DNA of 64,000 bases from Mesorhizobium qingshengii (GTDB taxonomy: Bacteria; Pseudomonadota; Alphaproteobacteria; Rhizobiales; Rhizobiaceae), in the NCBI RefSeq assembly GCF_900103325.1, contig NZ_FMXM01000013.1:1-64000 (forward strand). Reading direction: 5' to 3'. Positions 18,223-27,332 of this stretch are shown in pieces (positions within the stretch are counted from its first letter, which is position 1; each line of letters starts with the position of its first letter). The translations under genes and the position numbers were made by a program. The notes under the pieces were generated by a model. The model made no database searches, was not told the origin of the DNA, and was given only the letters and a program-made list of their open reading frames with translations.

Positions 18223-19221
18223 ATGGCACTGACAATTGACCAGCCGATCGAACACAAACAGCAATCCTTGCCGGCACGGATGTTTGCCAGCCAGACCTTC
18301 TGGGTGGTGATTGCGGTCATCCTCGCCTGCCTGTTCCTGTCGTTCGCCACCGACGCCTTCGCCACCTCGAAGAACCTCTACAACATCACCCGCAACGTCA
18401 CCTTCGTCGCCATCGTCGCGCTCGGCATGACCTTCGTCATCATCACCGGCGGCATCGACCTGTCGGTCGGTTCGGTGCTGTGCCTGTCGTCGATGGTGCT
18501 GGCCGTCACCATGCATGCCGGCTACTCGATCGAGGTCGGCATCCTGGCCTCGATCGCCACCGCGCTCGCCATCGGCGCCTTCAACGGCATTATGATCGCC
18601 TATCTCGGCTTTCCACCGTTCGTGGTGACGCTCGGCATGCTGTCGATCGCCCGCAGCCTGGCCATGGTCGCTTCCAACAACACAGTCGTCTTCCAGTTCG
18701 GACCGGACCACGCCAAGCTGTTGTCGCTGGGCGGCGGCGCCTGGGTGTTCGGCATCGCCAATCCGGTGCTCTACACCATCGTTCTGGCGCTGATCACCGG
18801 CTTCATCCTGCGCTGGACCAAGTTCGGCCGGCACATCTTCGCCATCGGCGGTAACGAGCATGCGGCGACGCTGACCGGCGTGCCGGTGCGCCAGATCAAG
18901 GTTGCGGTCTACATGATCTCGGCGCTGTCGGCGGGCATCGCCGGCGTCATCGAAACCGGCTGGCTCGGCGCCGTCACCACCAACATCGGCACCGGCATGG
19001 AGCTGCAGGTGATTGCCGCCACCGTCATCGGCGGCGCCAACCTTGCCGGCGGCGTCGGTACCGCCTTCGGCGCCATCGTCGGTGCGGCCCTCATCGAAGT
19101 AATCCGCAACAGCCTCGGCCTGCTCGGCATCAACGCCTTCTGGCAAGGCGTGTTCATCGGCGGCGCCATTCTGCTGGCGGTGCTGTTCGACCGCATCCGC
19201 AATTTCCGCCGCAGCGACTAG
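18223..19221 (+). CDS. Sugar ABC importer permease (RbsC family)
   Basis: A 332-residue permease with the family block ALGMTFVIITGGIDLSVGSVL and coupling region VIGGANLAGGVGTAFGAIVGA. About ten hydrophobic segments. Begins 41 bases after the ATPase gene with GAAGG as ribosome-binding site. It is the only permease of this importer, so the pore is probably a homodimer. The gluconate 5-dehydrogenase-like gene starts 13 bases after its stop. Confidence 0.92.
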   Translation: MALTIDQPIEHKQQSLPARMFASQTFWVVIAVILACLFLSFATDAFATSKNLYNITRNVTFVAIVALGMTFVIITGGIDLSVGSVLCLSSMVLAVTMHAGYSIEVGILASIATALAIGAFNGIMIAYLGFPPFVVTLGMLSIARSLAMVASNNTVVFQFGPDHAKLLSLGGGAWVFGIANPVLYTIVLALITGFILRWTKFGRHIFAIGGNEHAATLTGVPVRQIKVAVYMISALSAGIAGVIETGWLGAVTTNIGTGMELQVIAATVIGGANLAGGVGTAFGAIVGAALIEVIRNSLGLLGINAFWQGVFIGGAILLAVLFDRIRNFRRSD

Positions 19222-19234
19222 GCCGAAACGGTCC

Positions 19235-20002
19235 ATGGCAAACTCCCTGTTCAGTCTCGAGGGCCGGTTGGCGCTTGTGACCGGCTCCGGCCAGGGCATA
19301 GGCTTCGCCTTGGCGCGCGGCCTCGCCGAACACGGGGCGAGCGTGGTGCTCAACGGCCGCGACCGTGCCAGGATCGATAGCGCCGTCGAAAAGCTGCGTG
19401 ATACCGGCTCCAAGGCGCATGCCTCGGTCTTCGATGTCACCGACTTTCAGGCAGTGAACGCGGACGTCGCCCGCATCGAGGCCGAGATCGGCGCCATCGA
19501 CATCCTCGTCAACAATGCCGGCATACAGTTCCGTGCTCCGCTCGAGGACTTTCCCGAGGAGCAATGGGAGCGGCTGTTCAAGACCAATGTGTCGGGCGCT
19601 TTCCATGCCGGCAAGGCCGTCGCCCGCCACATGATCCCGCGCGGCAAGGGCAAGATCATCAACATCGGCTCTGTGCAGAGCGAACTGGCCCGGCCGAACA
19701 TCGCGCCCTACACCGCAACCAAGGGCGCGATCCGCAACCTGACCAGGGGCATGTGCACCGACTGGGCGAAACATGGCCTGCAGATCAATGCCATCGCGCC
19801 CGGCTATTTCCGCACCGAGATGAACCAGGCGCTGGTTGACAATCCGGAGTTTTCCGCCTGGCTGGAAAAGCGCACGCCGGCCGGGCGTTGGGGCAATGTC
19901 GACGAGCTGATCGGCGCCGCCGTGTTCCTGGCCTCCGATGCATCGTCCTTCGTCAACGGGCACACACTCTATGTCGATGGCGGCATGACGGCCTCGGTTT
20001 GA
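19235..20002 (+). CDS. Gluconate 5-dehydrogenase-like short-chain dehydrogenase (IdnO type)
   Basis: A 255-residue classical SDR. Motifs: TGSGQGIG near residue 17, NNAG at about 91-94, Ser in NIGSVQSELARP and the catalytic YTATK. The text FSLEGRLALVTGSGQGIG, QSELARPNIAPYTATKGA, LTRGMC, INAIAPGYFRTEMNQALVDNPEFSAWLEKRTPAGRWG and a final FVNGHTLYVDGGM follows E. coli IdnO closely. IdnO interconverts 5-keto-gluconate and gluconate with NAD(P). Translationally close to the importer permease, so it probably acts on the imported compound. The true substrate could be another aldonate. Confidence 0.88.
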   Translation: MANSLFSLEGRLALVTGSGQGIGFALARGLAEHGASVVLNGRDRARIDSAVEKLRDTGSKAHASVFDVTDFQAVNADVARIEAEIGAIDILVNNAGIQFRAPLEDFPEEQWERLFKTNVSGAFHAGKAVARHMIPRGKGKIINIGSVQSELARPNIAPYTATKGAIRNLTRGMCTDWAKHGLQINAIAPGYFRTEMNQALVDNPEFSAWLEKRTPAGRWGNVDELIGAAVFLASDASSFVNGHTLYVDGGMTASV

Positions 20003-20181
20003 GGGGGAATTCGCTCGTGGGCGCTATTCGTTCTGGTACCTATCGCTCAGTCTGAAAATCCTCTGTCATGGCCCGCTGCGGGTGTCCGCATGGCGACCCC
20101 GCCTTGACGCGCGCCCGAACTCGGCCGCACAATCCCCACTGCAGGCGAAGGGAGGCCAGTCGTCTGCGGGAGGATATACCC

Positions 20182-21009
20182 ATGACGGAAGCGATCAGGC
20201 TCTACTGGGGCCGGTTCGGACATGTTTCTGTCCTGAATGTCGCAAGCGACTTCGTCACCCATGCCCATGGCGAGGCACATCTGATTATCTGGCTCGAAGG
20301 CACCGCCGGCGAGATGACCGTCGGCCGCGAGACGGTACGGCTCGGACCTTGCATCGCCGCCGGCATCAACTCCTTCCAGCCGCACAGCCACGTCCTGTCG
20401 CAGAACGGCACGCCGGGCCTGTTCCTCGCCTTCTACATCGATCCGGACTGGGCTCGCCGCCGCCGCGACCTGCCTTCATCCGCGCCGTTGTTTTCACAGG
20501 CGGCAATCAACCTCGAGCCGTGGCTACACCAGGCCGCCGCCAACCTGCTCGACCATCTCAGCGACAATGAAAGCGTCGACGATGTCGCCAACTATGAGAT
20601 TGAACGCTTCATCGACAGCGTGCTCGATGCAGCCGACGCCTCGGCGCCGCAAGAGGCGCGCATCCGCATAAACACCATGCAGGATTTCCGCGTCCGCAAG
20701 GCAATCCAGCTGATGAGGGCCAATGTCTGCGAGCGCATCTGCTTCGACGAGGTGGCGCGCAGCGTCGGCCTGTCGCGGCCGCACTTCTTCGCCCTGTTCA
20801 AGGAACAGACAAACCTGACGCCCAATGTCTACTGGAACACGCTGCGCATGGAAGAAGCGGTGCGGCAGTTGCAATGGTCGCAGGAGCCGCTGATCTCGGT
20901 CGCCTGCAATCTCGGCTTCACGACCCAGGGCAATTTCTCGCGCTTCTTCCGCGACCATGTCGGCGTGCCGCCGACGCTTTACCGCGAGGCGGCGCGGGCG
21001 ATCGCCTAG
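20182..21009 (+). CDS. AraC family transcriptional regulator
   Basis: A 275-residue regulator. The N-terminal half is a cupin-like sensor segment (HAHGEAHLIIWLEG, GINSFQPHSH). The C-terminal 100 residues hold the two AraC helix-turn-helix units (ICFDEVARSVGLSRPHFFALFKEQ and LISVACNLGFTTQGNFSRFFRDHVGVPPTLYR). Start ATG at 20182 follows GGGAGGATAT. It lies between the sugar-acid importer module and the molybdenum hydroxylase genes on the same strand and could control either; I see no evidence to choose. Confidence 0.88.
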   Translation: MTEAIRLYWGRFGHVSVLNVASDFVTHAHGEAHLIIWLEGTAGEMTVGRETVRLGPCIAAGINSFQPHSHVLSQNGTPGLFLAFYIDPDWARRRRDLPSSAPLFSQAAINLEPWLHQAAANLLDHLSDNESVDDVANYEIERFIDSVLDAADASAPQEARIRINTMQDFRVRKAIQLMRANVCERICFDEVARSVGLSRPHFFALFKEQTNLTPNVYWNTLRMEEAVRQLQWSQEPLISVACNLGFTTQGNFSRFFRDHVGVPPTLYREAARAIA

Positions 21010-21140
21010 CCAGCCACGCCGCTTCTCGAGACCACCCCGTTTTTCAGACTGATTGATATGCACTCAAGACGCATTGATAAGCGCCCCTGAGATGGCCGTC
21101 CTACCCTTGCCCAACTGTCGCATTGCAAGGGAACATCCAT

Positions 21141-21584
21141 ATGGCGAAAGTCACCATCTCCAGCGTCATCGACGCGCCGGTCGAAAAGGTCTGGGCGCGC
21201 ATACGCGACTTCAACGGACTGCCGAGCTGGCATCCGCGCATGGTCGAAAGCCATATCGAGGACGGCAAGGACGCCAGCACGATCGGCTGCGTGCGCAACT
21301 TCCAGCTCGCCAGCGGCGCCCGCATCCGTGAAAAGCTGCTCGACTTCTCCGATCCGAATTTTCTCGTCAGCTATTCCATCCTCGAGACGCCGCAGCCGCT
21401 GACCAACCACAAGGCGACACTGCAACTGCGGCGCGTGACCGATGGTGACCGCACCTATGCCGAATGGACCGCCAGCTTCGACGCGGCACCCGAGGAAGCC
21501 GACAAGCTGGCCGAGGGCATGGGTGTCAATGTCTTCCAGGGCGGCTTCAACGCCCTGAAGAGCCATTTCGCCGGGCAGAGCTGA
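21141..21584 (+). CDS. SRPBCC family protein (possible CoxG-like factor)
   Basis: A 147-residue START/Bet v1-like protein: KVTISSVIDAPVEKVWARIRDFNGLPSWHP is the standard SRPBCC opening. Start ATG at 21141 with AGGGAAC upstream. It ends 11 bases before the FAD subunit gene. CO dehydrogenase clusters often include an SRPBCC protein (CoxG) that anchors the enzyme at the membrane; this shorter protein may play a similar accessory role or act on small ligands. No membrane anchor is visible. Confidence 0.75.
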   Translation: MAKVTISSVIDAPVEKVWARIRDFNGLPSWHPRMVESHIEDGKDASTIGCVRNFQLASGARIREKLLDFSDPNFLVSYSILETPQPLTNHKATLQLRRVTDGDRTYAEWTASFDAAPEEADKLAEGMGVNVFQGGFNALKSHFAGQS

Positions 21585-21595
21585 GGGAGCGGGCC

Positions 21596-22390
21596 ATGGC
21601 GCTGGCGCTGCAGACTTTTGCAACCGTGAAAGACGCCAACGTGGCGCTGAAGGCCCAGGGCACCTGCTATTTCGGCGGGGGTACACTCGTGGTCCGCGCG
21701 GCCAATGAAGGCGATATTTCGGTCTCCGGCTTGATCAGGTCGACCGACCCGGCCCTCTCGGCCATAGAGGTTACCGGCGGCAAGGTCCGCATCGGCGCTT
21801 CGGTGACGATGGCGGCGATCGCCCGTCATCCGGACCTCGGCACCCTTGCCAGGGCCGCCCGTGCCGTCGGTGGCCCGGCGATCCGCAACATGGCGACCGT
21901 CGGCGGCAACCTGTTCGCACCGGCACCCTATGGCGATTTCGCCGTTGCCCTGCTGGCGCTTGGCGCCACGGTCAGCACCGACGATGGCGAAACGCCGATC
22001 GAGACCTTCCTGGCCAATCGGGATGGCAGCCGCGCCATCGTCACCTCGGTCGGCTTCACCGTTCCGAAGGCTGGCGATTTTCGCTTCCTGAAGGTGTCGC
22101 GGGTCAAGCCGAAAGGCATCTCGGTGCTCAGCATCGCCGCCATGCTCGAACAGGCTGGTGACGGCACCGTGTCCTCGGCGCGGATCGCGCTTGGCTGCAT
22201 GGCCGACCGGCCAATACGCGCCAAGGCGGCGGAGAAGGCACTGCTCGGCAGGAGGCTTGACCAGGACGGCATCGCACCGGCGCTGGCCGCCGCCGGTGAA
22301 GGCACCTCGCCGATCACCGATCCGATCGCCAGCGCCTGGTATCGCGCGGAAGTCCTGCCGGTCCATCTGCGCCGGCTGTTGCTCAGCTAA
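21596..22390 (+). CDS. Molybdenum hydroxylase FAD-binding subunit (CoxM-like)
   Basis: A 264-residue subunit of a xanthine dehydrogenase-family enzyme. FAD contacts are visible in FGGGT (26-30) and in IRNMATVGGNLFAPAPYGD (about 97-114). It passes electrons from the 2Fe-2S subunit to an acceptor. Start ATG at 21596. Somewhat short against the usual 280-290 residues: the N-terminal PxxFxY region is reduced. Followed by the 2Fe-2S subunit gene after 59 bases, the order FAD, Fe-S, Moco seen in many such operons. Confidence 0.88.
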   Translation: MALALQTFATVKDANVALKAQGTCYFGGGTLVVRAANEGDISVSGLIRSTDPALSAIEVTGGKVRIGASVTMAAIARHPDLGTLARAARAVGGPAIRNMATVGGNLFAPAPYGDFAVALLALGATVSTDDGETPIETFLANRDGSRAIVTSVGFTVPKAGDFRFLKVSRVKPKGISVLSIAAMLEQAGDGTVSSARIALGCMADRPIRAKAAEKALLGRRLDQDGIAPALAAAGEGTSPITDPIASAWYRAEVLPVHLRRLLLS

Positions 22391-22449
22391 TCACCTGTCG
22401 GGGGGCGCGCGTCTGTCCGATTGTTCGGGCAGGCGCGCAAGGAGGAAAC

Positions 22450-22932
22450 ATGGCAAAGGTCCCGGTTCAATTCACGCTCAACGGTTCTGAAAAGGCCGAA
22501 TTCATCGACAGCGGCACGACGCTGCTCAACGCCTTGCGCGACAAGATCGGCGACACCTCGCCGAAAGGCGGCTGCCATCAGGGCACCTGCGGCGCCTGCT
22601 CCGTCATCATCGACGGGGAACTCAGGCTCTCCTGCCTGACGCTGGCCGAGACCTGCAATGGCGCAGCGATCACCACGACATCGGGGCTTTCGGAAGGTGG
22701 CGTCCTGCATCCCGTGCAGCGCGCCTTCCTCGACACTTTCGCCACGCAATGCGGTTTCTGCACGCCGGGCACGATCATGGCTGCCAAGGTGCTGCTCGAC
22801 CACACGCCCAATCCCAGCCGCGACGAGGTGGTCGAGGCGCTTTCGGGCAACATCTGCCGCTGCACCGGCTACGAGTCGATCATCCAGGCGGTGCTGCTTG
22901 CGGCCCGCGCCAATTCGCAGAACGCGGCGTGA
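22450..22932 (+). CDS. Molybdenum hydroxylase 2Fe-2S subunit (CoxS-like)
   Basis: A 160-residue protein with two 2Fe-2S domains. The plant-type ferredoxin cluster uses C42, C47, C50 and C62 (GGCHQGTCGACSV then LSC). The second helical cluster uses C101, C104, C136 and C138 (CGFCTPG and ICRCTGY). All eight cysteines are present. Start ATG at 22450 with AGGAGG-like sequence upstream. Relays electrons from the molybdenum centre to FAD. Confidence 0.95.
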   Translation: MAKVPVQFTLNGSEKAEFIDSGTTLLNALRDKIGDTSPKGGCHQGTCGACSVIIDGELRLSCLTLAETCNGAAITTTSGLSEGGVLHPVQRAFLDTFATQCGFCTPGTIMAAKVLLDHTPNPSRDEVVEALSGNICRCTGYESIIQAVLLAARANSQNAA

Positions 22933-22943
22933 GGGAAGCAACC

Positions 22944-24311
22944 ATGGAACTGCGCAAGAACTACTTCGCCGATATGCGCAAGGACGATCTGCACGAGATC
23001 GGCCAGCCACGGCCGCGTTCGGATTCCCCCGGCCACGTCACCGGCAAGACCGCCTTTTTCGCCGACCGCAATTTCCCCGGCATGCTGCACCTGAAGATGG
23101 TGCGCAGCCCGCATCACCATGCCCGCATCCGCTCGATCGACACGTCGGAGGCCGAGAAACATCCGGGCGTGGTCAAGGTGCTGACCGCCAGGGACGTGCC
23201 GCACAATGTCTACACCATCCTGATCCTGATCCAGATCGGGCCGGAGGACGAGACGGTGCTGGCCGACGGCAAGGTGCGCTGGAAGGGCGAGGCCGTTGTG
23301 GCTGTGCTGGCCGAGACCGAGCGCGCCGCCCAAGAGGCCGCTGCCAAGGTCAAGGTCGACTATGAGGTGCTGCCGGCCGTCTTCGACATGGAGGAGGCGC
23401 TGAAGCCCGGCGCGCCGCTGGTCAACGAATACCACGGCCAGAACTACTATCTCTATGACAGCGGCGAGTGCCGCAAGGTGCGCTTCGGCGATGTCGAGGC
23501 CGGCTTTGCCGGCGCCGATTGTGTGCTGGAGCAAAGTTACCAGTCCTCGCCGATCGAGCATGCACCGACCGAGACCACCGGCTGCGTGGTCGCGCCCGAG
23601 GGCAATGACCGCTTCACCTGCTACACCAACACGCAGGCGATGTTCTTCACCCTCGACAATGCCTCGATCATCCTGCAGATGCCCGGCAACAAACTGCATT
23701 TCGTCGGCGGCACCGTCGGCGGCGGCTTTGGCGGCAAGGTCGACGTCATCGTCGAGCCGATCGCCATTCTCGGCGCCAAGCTGACTGGCCGGCCGGTCTC
23801 CTTCATCTATAGCCGCGAAGAGGAGATGCAGATCTCCTCGCCGCGCGCCGCAGAAAAGGTGGTCATCAAGGACGGCGTCATGAAGGACGGCCGCATCGTC
23901 GCACGCAAAGTCACCGGCTATACCGATGCCGGCGCCTATTCGCGCCACTCGCCCTATGGCGCCCAGAAAGGCGCCGGGCATTACCCCGGCCCCTACACGA
24001 TCCCCAATGTCTGGATCGACACCTATTGCGTCTACACCAACCGCACGCCCTCCTCCGCGATGCGTGGCTTCGGCGTCACCATCGGCGACTTCGCGCTGGA
24101 AGTGCAGATGGACAAGCTGGCGCGGCTGATCGGCATGGACCCGCTCGAATTCCGCTTCATCAACGCCTATCGCGACGGTGACATGAAGGCGCATCGCCAG
24201 CCGACGGAGGGGGCGGCGCTGATCGAATGCATGCAGGAAGCCTCGCGCGCCGCCAACTGGCCGGTGGCGGAGAAGTACATGGCGATGTCCTCCTACGCGA
24301 AGGGAGCTTGA
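22944..24311 (+). CDS. Molybdenum hydroxylase large subunit, N-terminal part (separate gene)
   Basis: A 455-residue protein equal to the first 60 percent of an XDH/CoxL-type large subunit: the ald_Xan_dh hammerhead domain (about 25-150, with FADRNFPGMLHLKMVRSPHHHARI) and the first half of the molybdenum-cofactor domain, with GGTVGGGFGGK at 255-265 and SAMRGFG at 371-377. The SAMRGFG form resembles xanthine dehydrogenases, not the AYRCSFR loop of form I CO dehydrogenase, so CO is an unlikely substrate. It ends TGA one base before the ATG of the gene for the remaining part, which is in a different frame. Confidence 0.88.
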   Translation: MELRKNYFADMRKDDLHEIGQPRPRSDSPGHVTGKTAFFADRNFPGMLHLKMVRSPHHHARIRSIDTSEAEKHPGVVKVLTARDVPHNVYTILILIQIGPEDETVLADGKVRWKGEAVVAVLAETERAAQEAAAKVKVDYEVLPAVFDMEEALKPGAPLVNEYHGQNYYLYDSGECRKVRFGDVEAGFAGADCVLEQSYQSSPIEHAPTETTGCVVAPEGNDRFTCYTNTQAMFFTLDNASIILQMPGNKLHFVGGTVGGGFGGKVDVIVEPIAILGAKLTGRPVSFIYSREEEMQISSPRAAEKVVIKDGVMKDGRIVARKVTGYTDAGAYSRHSPYGAQKGAGHYPGPYTIPNVWIDTYCVYTNRTPSSAMRGFGVTIGDFALEVQMDKLARLIGMDPLEFRFINAYRDGDMKAHRQPTEGAALIECMQEASRAANWPVAEKYMAMSSYAKGA

Positions 24312-24312
24312 G

Positions 24313-25317
24313 ATGGCGATCAGGCGCGGACGCGGCGTCGCCGCGATCAACTATCCGACCGGCATGAACCTCGGCGGCGATCCAACCCAGGCGCTGGTCC
24401 ATTCGACACCGACCGGCAATTTCATGGTGACGCTGTCATCGGTCGATCTCGGCCAGGGCATGAAGCAGATCATGGCGCAGATCTGCGCCGAGACAATCGG
24501 CGTGCCGACCGACCGCGTCGTCGTCGACACCGCCGACACCGACACCGGCCCGCACTGCATGGGCACGTTTGCCTCGCGCGGCACCCACCGCGCCGGCAAC
24601 GCCGTCATCCAGGCCGCCAGGGAAGCGCGCCAGGTGATGCTGGAAGTGGCGGCCGAGGAACTGGAGGTTAACGCCTCCGACCTCGAGACCGACGGCCAGG
24701 GCAACATCCTGGTCAAGGGCGCCCCGCAGAAATCGATCTCGATCTTCGATGTCGCGCTGTCGGCGCATTTCAAGCGCGGCCGCTCGATCTCCGGCCGCGG
24801 CATGTTCCTGATCCCGCGTTCCTATCCGGAGAAGGAGACCGGCGCGATGAAGCCGTCGACCTGCTATGCCCACGCCTGCACCGTGGCCGAGGTCGAGGTC
24901 GATGACGAGACTGGCGAAGTCACCGTACTGACAGTGAAGAACATTTTCGAGATCGGCCGCGCGCTGAACCCGAAAATGGTCGAGCAGCAGCTCGTCGGCG
25001 GCTCGTGGATGGGCATCAGCCACGCGCTCTACGAGACGACCGAGCCTTACTACCCCAACCGCGACCATGGCGGCACTGACTTCAACCAGTATTTGATGCC
25101 GGGTCCAGGCGATCTTGCCGAAACCGAGATCATCGTGCTGGAACGGCCTTCGGCCGACGGACCTTACGGCGCCAAGGGACCGGGCGAAATGTGCGCCAAT
25201 CCGCAGATTCCAGCGGTCGCCAATGCCGTCTTCGACGCTGTCGGCGTGCGCATCGACACGCTGCCGATCACACCGGAACGCATCCTGCGCGCGCTCAAGG
25301 CGCAAGCACCGAATTGA
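24313..25317 (+). CDS. Molybdenum hydroxylase large subunit, C-terminal part (separate gene)
   Basis: A 334-residue protein equal to the last 40 percent of the large subunit. It carries DLGQGMKQIMAQICAETIG, the SRGTHRAGNAV cofactor loop and the catalytic Glu in KGPGEMCANPQIP (about residue 292). The start codon has its own ribosome-binding site, GGGAG at 24302-24306, six bases upstream. Together with the preceding gene it adds up to 789 residues, the normal size of an undivided subunit. Nicotinate dehydrogenase of Eubacterium barkeri has a comparable split large subunit, so this can be a natural arrangement. Confidence 0.88.
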   Translation: MAIRRGRGVAAINYPTGMNLGGDPTQALVHSTPTGNFMVTLSSVDLGQGMKQIMAQICAETIGVPTDRVVVDTADTDTGPHCMGTFASRGTHRAGNAVIQAAREARQVMLEVAAEELEVNASDLETDGQGNILVKGAPQKSISIFDVALSAHFKRGRSISGRGMFLIPRSYPEKETGAMKPSTCYAHACTVAEVEVDDETGEVTVLTVKNIFEIGRALNPKMVEQQLVGGSWMGISHALYETTEPYYPNRDHGGTDFNQYLMPGPGDLAETEIIVLERPSADGPYGAKGPGEMCANPQIPAVANAVFDAVGVRIDTLPITPERILRALKAQAPN

Positions 25318-25326
25318 GTGCTGACA

Positions 25327-26208
25327 ATGACCGAGGTGAACGCCGACACTGTCGCGACCTCGCCGGAGGCGGTGGCGCAACACCTCGCCGCCTCGCGCTA
25401 TCTGGCAGATGAGAGCCTGGCCACCGCCATCTTCCTGGCCATCCGGCTGGGCAAGCCGCTGCTGCTCGAAGGCGCGCCCGGCGTCGGCAAGACGGAAGCG
25501 GCCAAGGCGATCGCCAGTCTGCTCGGCCGCGACCTGGTGCGGCTGCAATGCTACGAAGGCATCGATGCCGCGCACGCGCTCTACGAATGGAACTACCAGC
25601 GCCAGCTGCTCGCCATCCGCCATGCCGGCGACAAGGAAATCGACATCTATGACGACCGTTTCCTGATCGCCCGGCCGCTGCTGCAGGTGCTGAGGGCGCC
25701 GGAGCAGCGCGTACTGCTGGTCGACGAGATCGACCGTTCCGACCATGAATTCGAGGCGCTGCTGCTGGAATTCCTGTCCGATTTCCAGATCAGCATTCCC
25801 GAGCGCGGCACGATCCGCGCAGCCGCGCAGCCGATCGTCATCCTGACCTCGAACCGCACCCGGGAACTGGCCGAGGCGCTGCGCCGCCGCTGCGTCTATC
25901 ACTGGATCGGCTATCCCGACGCCGAGCGCGAGGCCGCCATCATCATGCTGCGCGCCGGCGATGTCGCACAAGCCACCGCACGCGCGGTGGCGGCAGCCGT
26001 GCGGACCATCCGCGCACGCCCGCTCGCCAAGCCGCCCGGCATCGCCGAAGCGGTCGAATGGGCGAATGCCGCCACCATCCTGGAAAAGGGCGGTAGCCCG
26101 TGGCCGGAAGCGTTCCGCCGCGCCATTGGCGTGCTGATCAAGGATGAGGAAGACCTCTCCTACATCGCGCCGGAGCTTAGCCAGATCGTCGAGGAGGCGC
26201 TGGCGTGA
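25327..26208 (+). CDS. MoxR/CoxD-like AAA+ ATPase
   Basis: A 293-residue AAA+ protein with Walker A GAPGVGKT (49-56), Walker B VLLVDEIDRSD and sensor 1 VILTSNRTREL. It belongs to the group that includes CoxD, which in CO dehydrogenase clusters matures the active site. The ATG at 25327 is preferred; an in-frame GTG at 25318 touches the stop of the preceding gene. Overlaps the VWA-protein gene by four bases, so the pair is coupled. Confidence 0.88.
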   Translation: MTEVNADTVATSPEAVAQHLAASRYLADESLATAIFLAIRLGKPLLLEGAPGVGKTEAAKAIASLLGRDLVRLQCYEGIDAAHALYEWNYQRQLLAIRHAGDKEIDIYDDRFLIARPLLQVLRAPEQRVLLVDEIDRSDHEFEALLLEFLSDFQISIPERGTIRAAAQPIVILTSNRTRELAEALRRRCVYHWIGYPDAEREAAIIMLRAGDVAQATARAVAAAVRTIRARPLAKPPGIAEAVEWANAATILEKGGSPWPEAFRRAIGVLIKDEEDLSYIAPELSQIVEEALA

Positions 26209-27332
26209 GCGCCCTGCCCCACGCCGCCGGGCCCTTCCTCGATTTCGGGCGGCTGCTGCGCCGATTTGGCTTCGCCGTCGCGCCCGAGCAGGTCTCCGGT
26301 TTCATGCAGGCGGTGACATTGCTTGGGCCGCGCTCGATGGCCGATATCCGCGAAGCCGCCCTTGCTACGCTCGCACCGCCACCCGACCGCCGCGACGAAT
26401 TCGAGGCGCATTTCCAAAGCCATTTCTACGGCGACACATCGGCCGTGATCGAAGGCGACGCCGACGAGGAAACCCGCATCAAGGATGATGGCGGCTCGGA
26501 TCAGGAAGAGATCGAGGAGGTCAGCCAGCAGGAAGGCGGTGAACTGTCCTCCGGCGCCGAACAGTTGAGCATGCGCGATTTCCAGCGCGACGACGACAGG
26601 CTGACCGGTTTTCAACGCAAGCTCGCTTCCGCCCTGCCCGCCCGCCGCTCCTTCCGCACCGTGCGCACCCACGCGCGCGGCAAGCTCGACCTGCGCCGGT
26701 CGCTGAGGGAAATCGTCAGCGCCGATGGCGACGTCCCCTCGCCGCTGCTGCGCCGCCGCCAGACCGTGCCGCGCAAGCTGCTGATGCTCATCGACGTCTC
26801 CGGCTCGATGAAGCTGCACACTGCGGACTATCTCAAGCTCGCCCATGCCGCTGTGCAAGGTGGGGATCGCGTCGAGATCTTCACCTTCGGCACACGGCTG
26901 ACCCGCATCACGTCAGCGCTGCGCATCCGCGACCGCGACCAGGCGCTGGCGCGTGCGGCGGCCCTGGTCGACGATTGGGACGGCGGCACCAGAATGGGGC
27001 CAACCCTACTGGCCTTCCTCTCGGTGCCGCGCTTCTCGGCCTTCGCGCGCGGCGCTGCCGTCGTCATCCTGTCCGACGCGCTGGAGCGCGGCGACCATGC
27101 CGAGCTGGAGACGGCGATGCGCCGGCTGAGCGCCCGCGCCTTCCGGCTCTCGTTGGCGACACCGTTGGCTGGCGACCCACGCTTCCGGCCGGCAACGGCG
27201 GCACTTCGCGCCATCCTGCCGGTGCTCGACGATCTCGTCGACGGCTCGTCGCTCGCCGGTCTCACCGATTTCATCCTGTCGCTTGCCCGCCCAGCTCCAG
27301 CGGCGGCGGTAATCTGGAAGAGGGTTTCATGA
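26205..27332 (+). CDS. CoxE-like von Willebrand factor A domain protein
   Basis: A 375-residue protein. The N-terminal 80 residues match the CoxE lead domain; 82-135 is acidic and low in complexity; the C-terminal half is a VWA domain with a complete MIDAS motif DVSGS (197-201), later Thr in GGTRMGPTL and Asp in ILSDALERGD. Partner of the CoxD-like ATPase in maturation of molybdenum hydroxylases. Start is a GTG (GTGA overlap with the ATPase gene). Confidence 0.88.
   Translation: MSALPHAAGPFLDFGRLLRRFGFAVAPEQVSGFMQAVTLLGPRSMADIREAALATLAPPPDRRDEFEAHFQSHFYGDTSAVIEGDADEETRIKDDGGSDQEEIEEVSQQEGGELSSGAEQLSMRDFQRDDDRLTGFQRKLASALPARRSFRTVRTHARGKLDLRRSLREIVSADGDVPSPLLRRRQTVPRKLLMLIDVSGSMKLHTADYLKLAHAAVQGGDRVEIFTFGTRLTRITSALRIRDRDQALARAAALVDDWDGGTRMGPTLLAFLSVPRFSAFARGAAVVILSDALERGDHAELETAMRRLSARAFRLSLATPLAGDPRFRPATAALRAILPVLDDLVDGSSLAGLTDFILSLARPAPAAAVIWKRVS

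Noticed and set aside
24290..24315. Frameshift or pseudogene in the molybdenum hydroxylase large subunit
   Set aside because: Both parts are full of intact motifs, the second gene has its own ribosome-binding site, and a natural split is known in nicotinate dehydrogenase. A sequencing error is not excluded, so the point is kept as a finding and not called a pseudogene.
22869..24350. A 493-codon minus-strand frame
   Set aside because: Antisense shadow of the molybdenum hydroxylase large-subunit gene; no motif of any family.
22944..25317. Aerobic CO dehydrogenase
   Set aside because: The active-site loop is SAMRGFG and not AYRCSFR, and the CoxD/CoxE pair alone does not prove CO oxidation.
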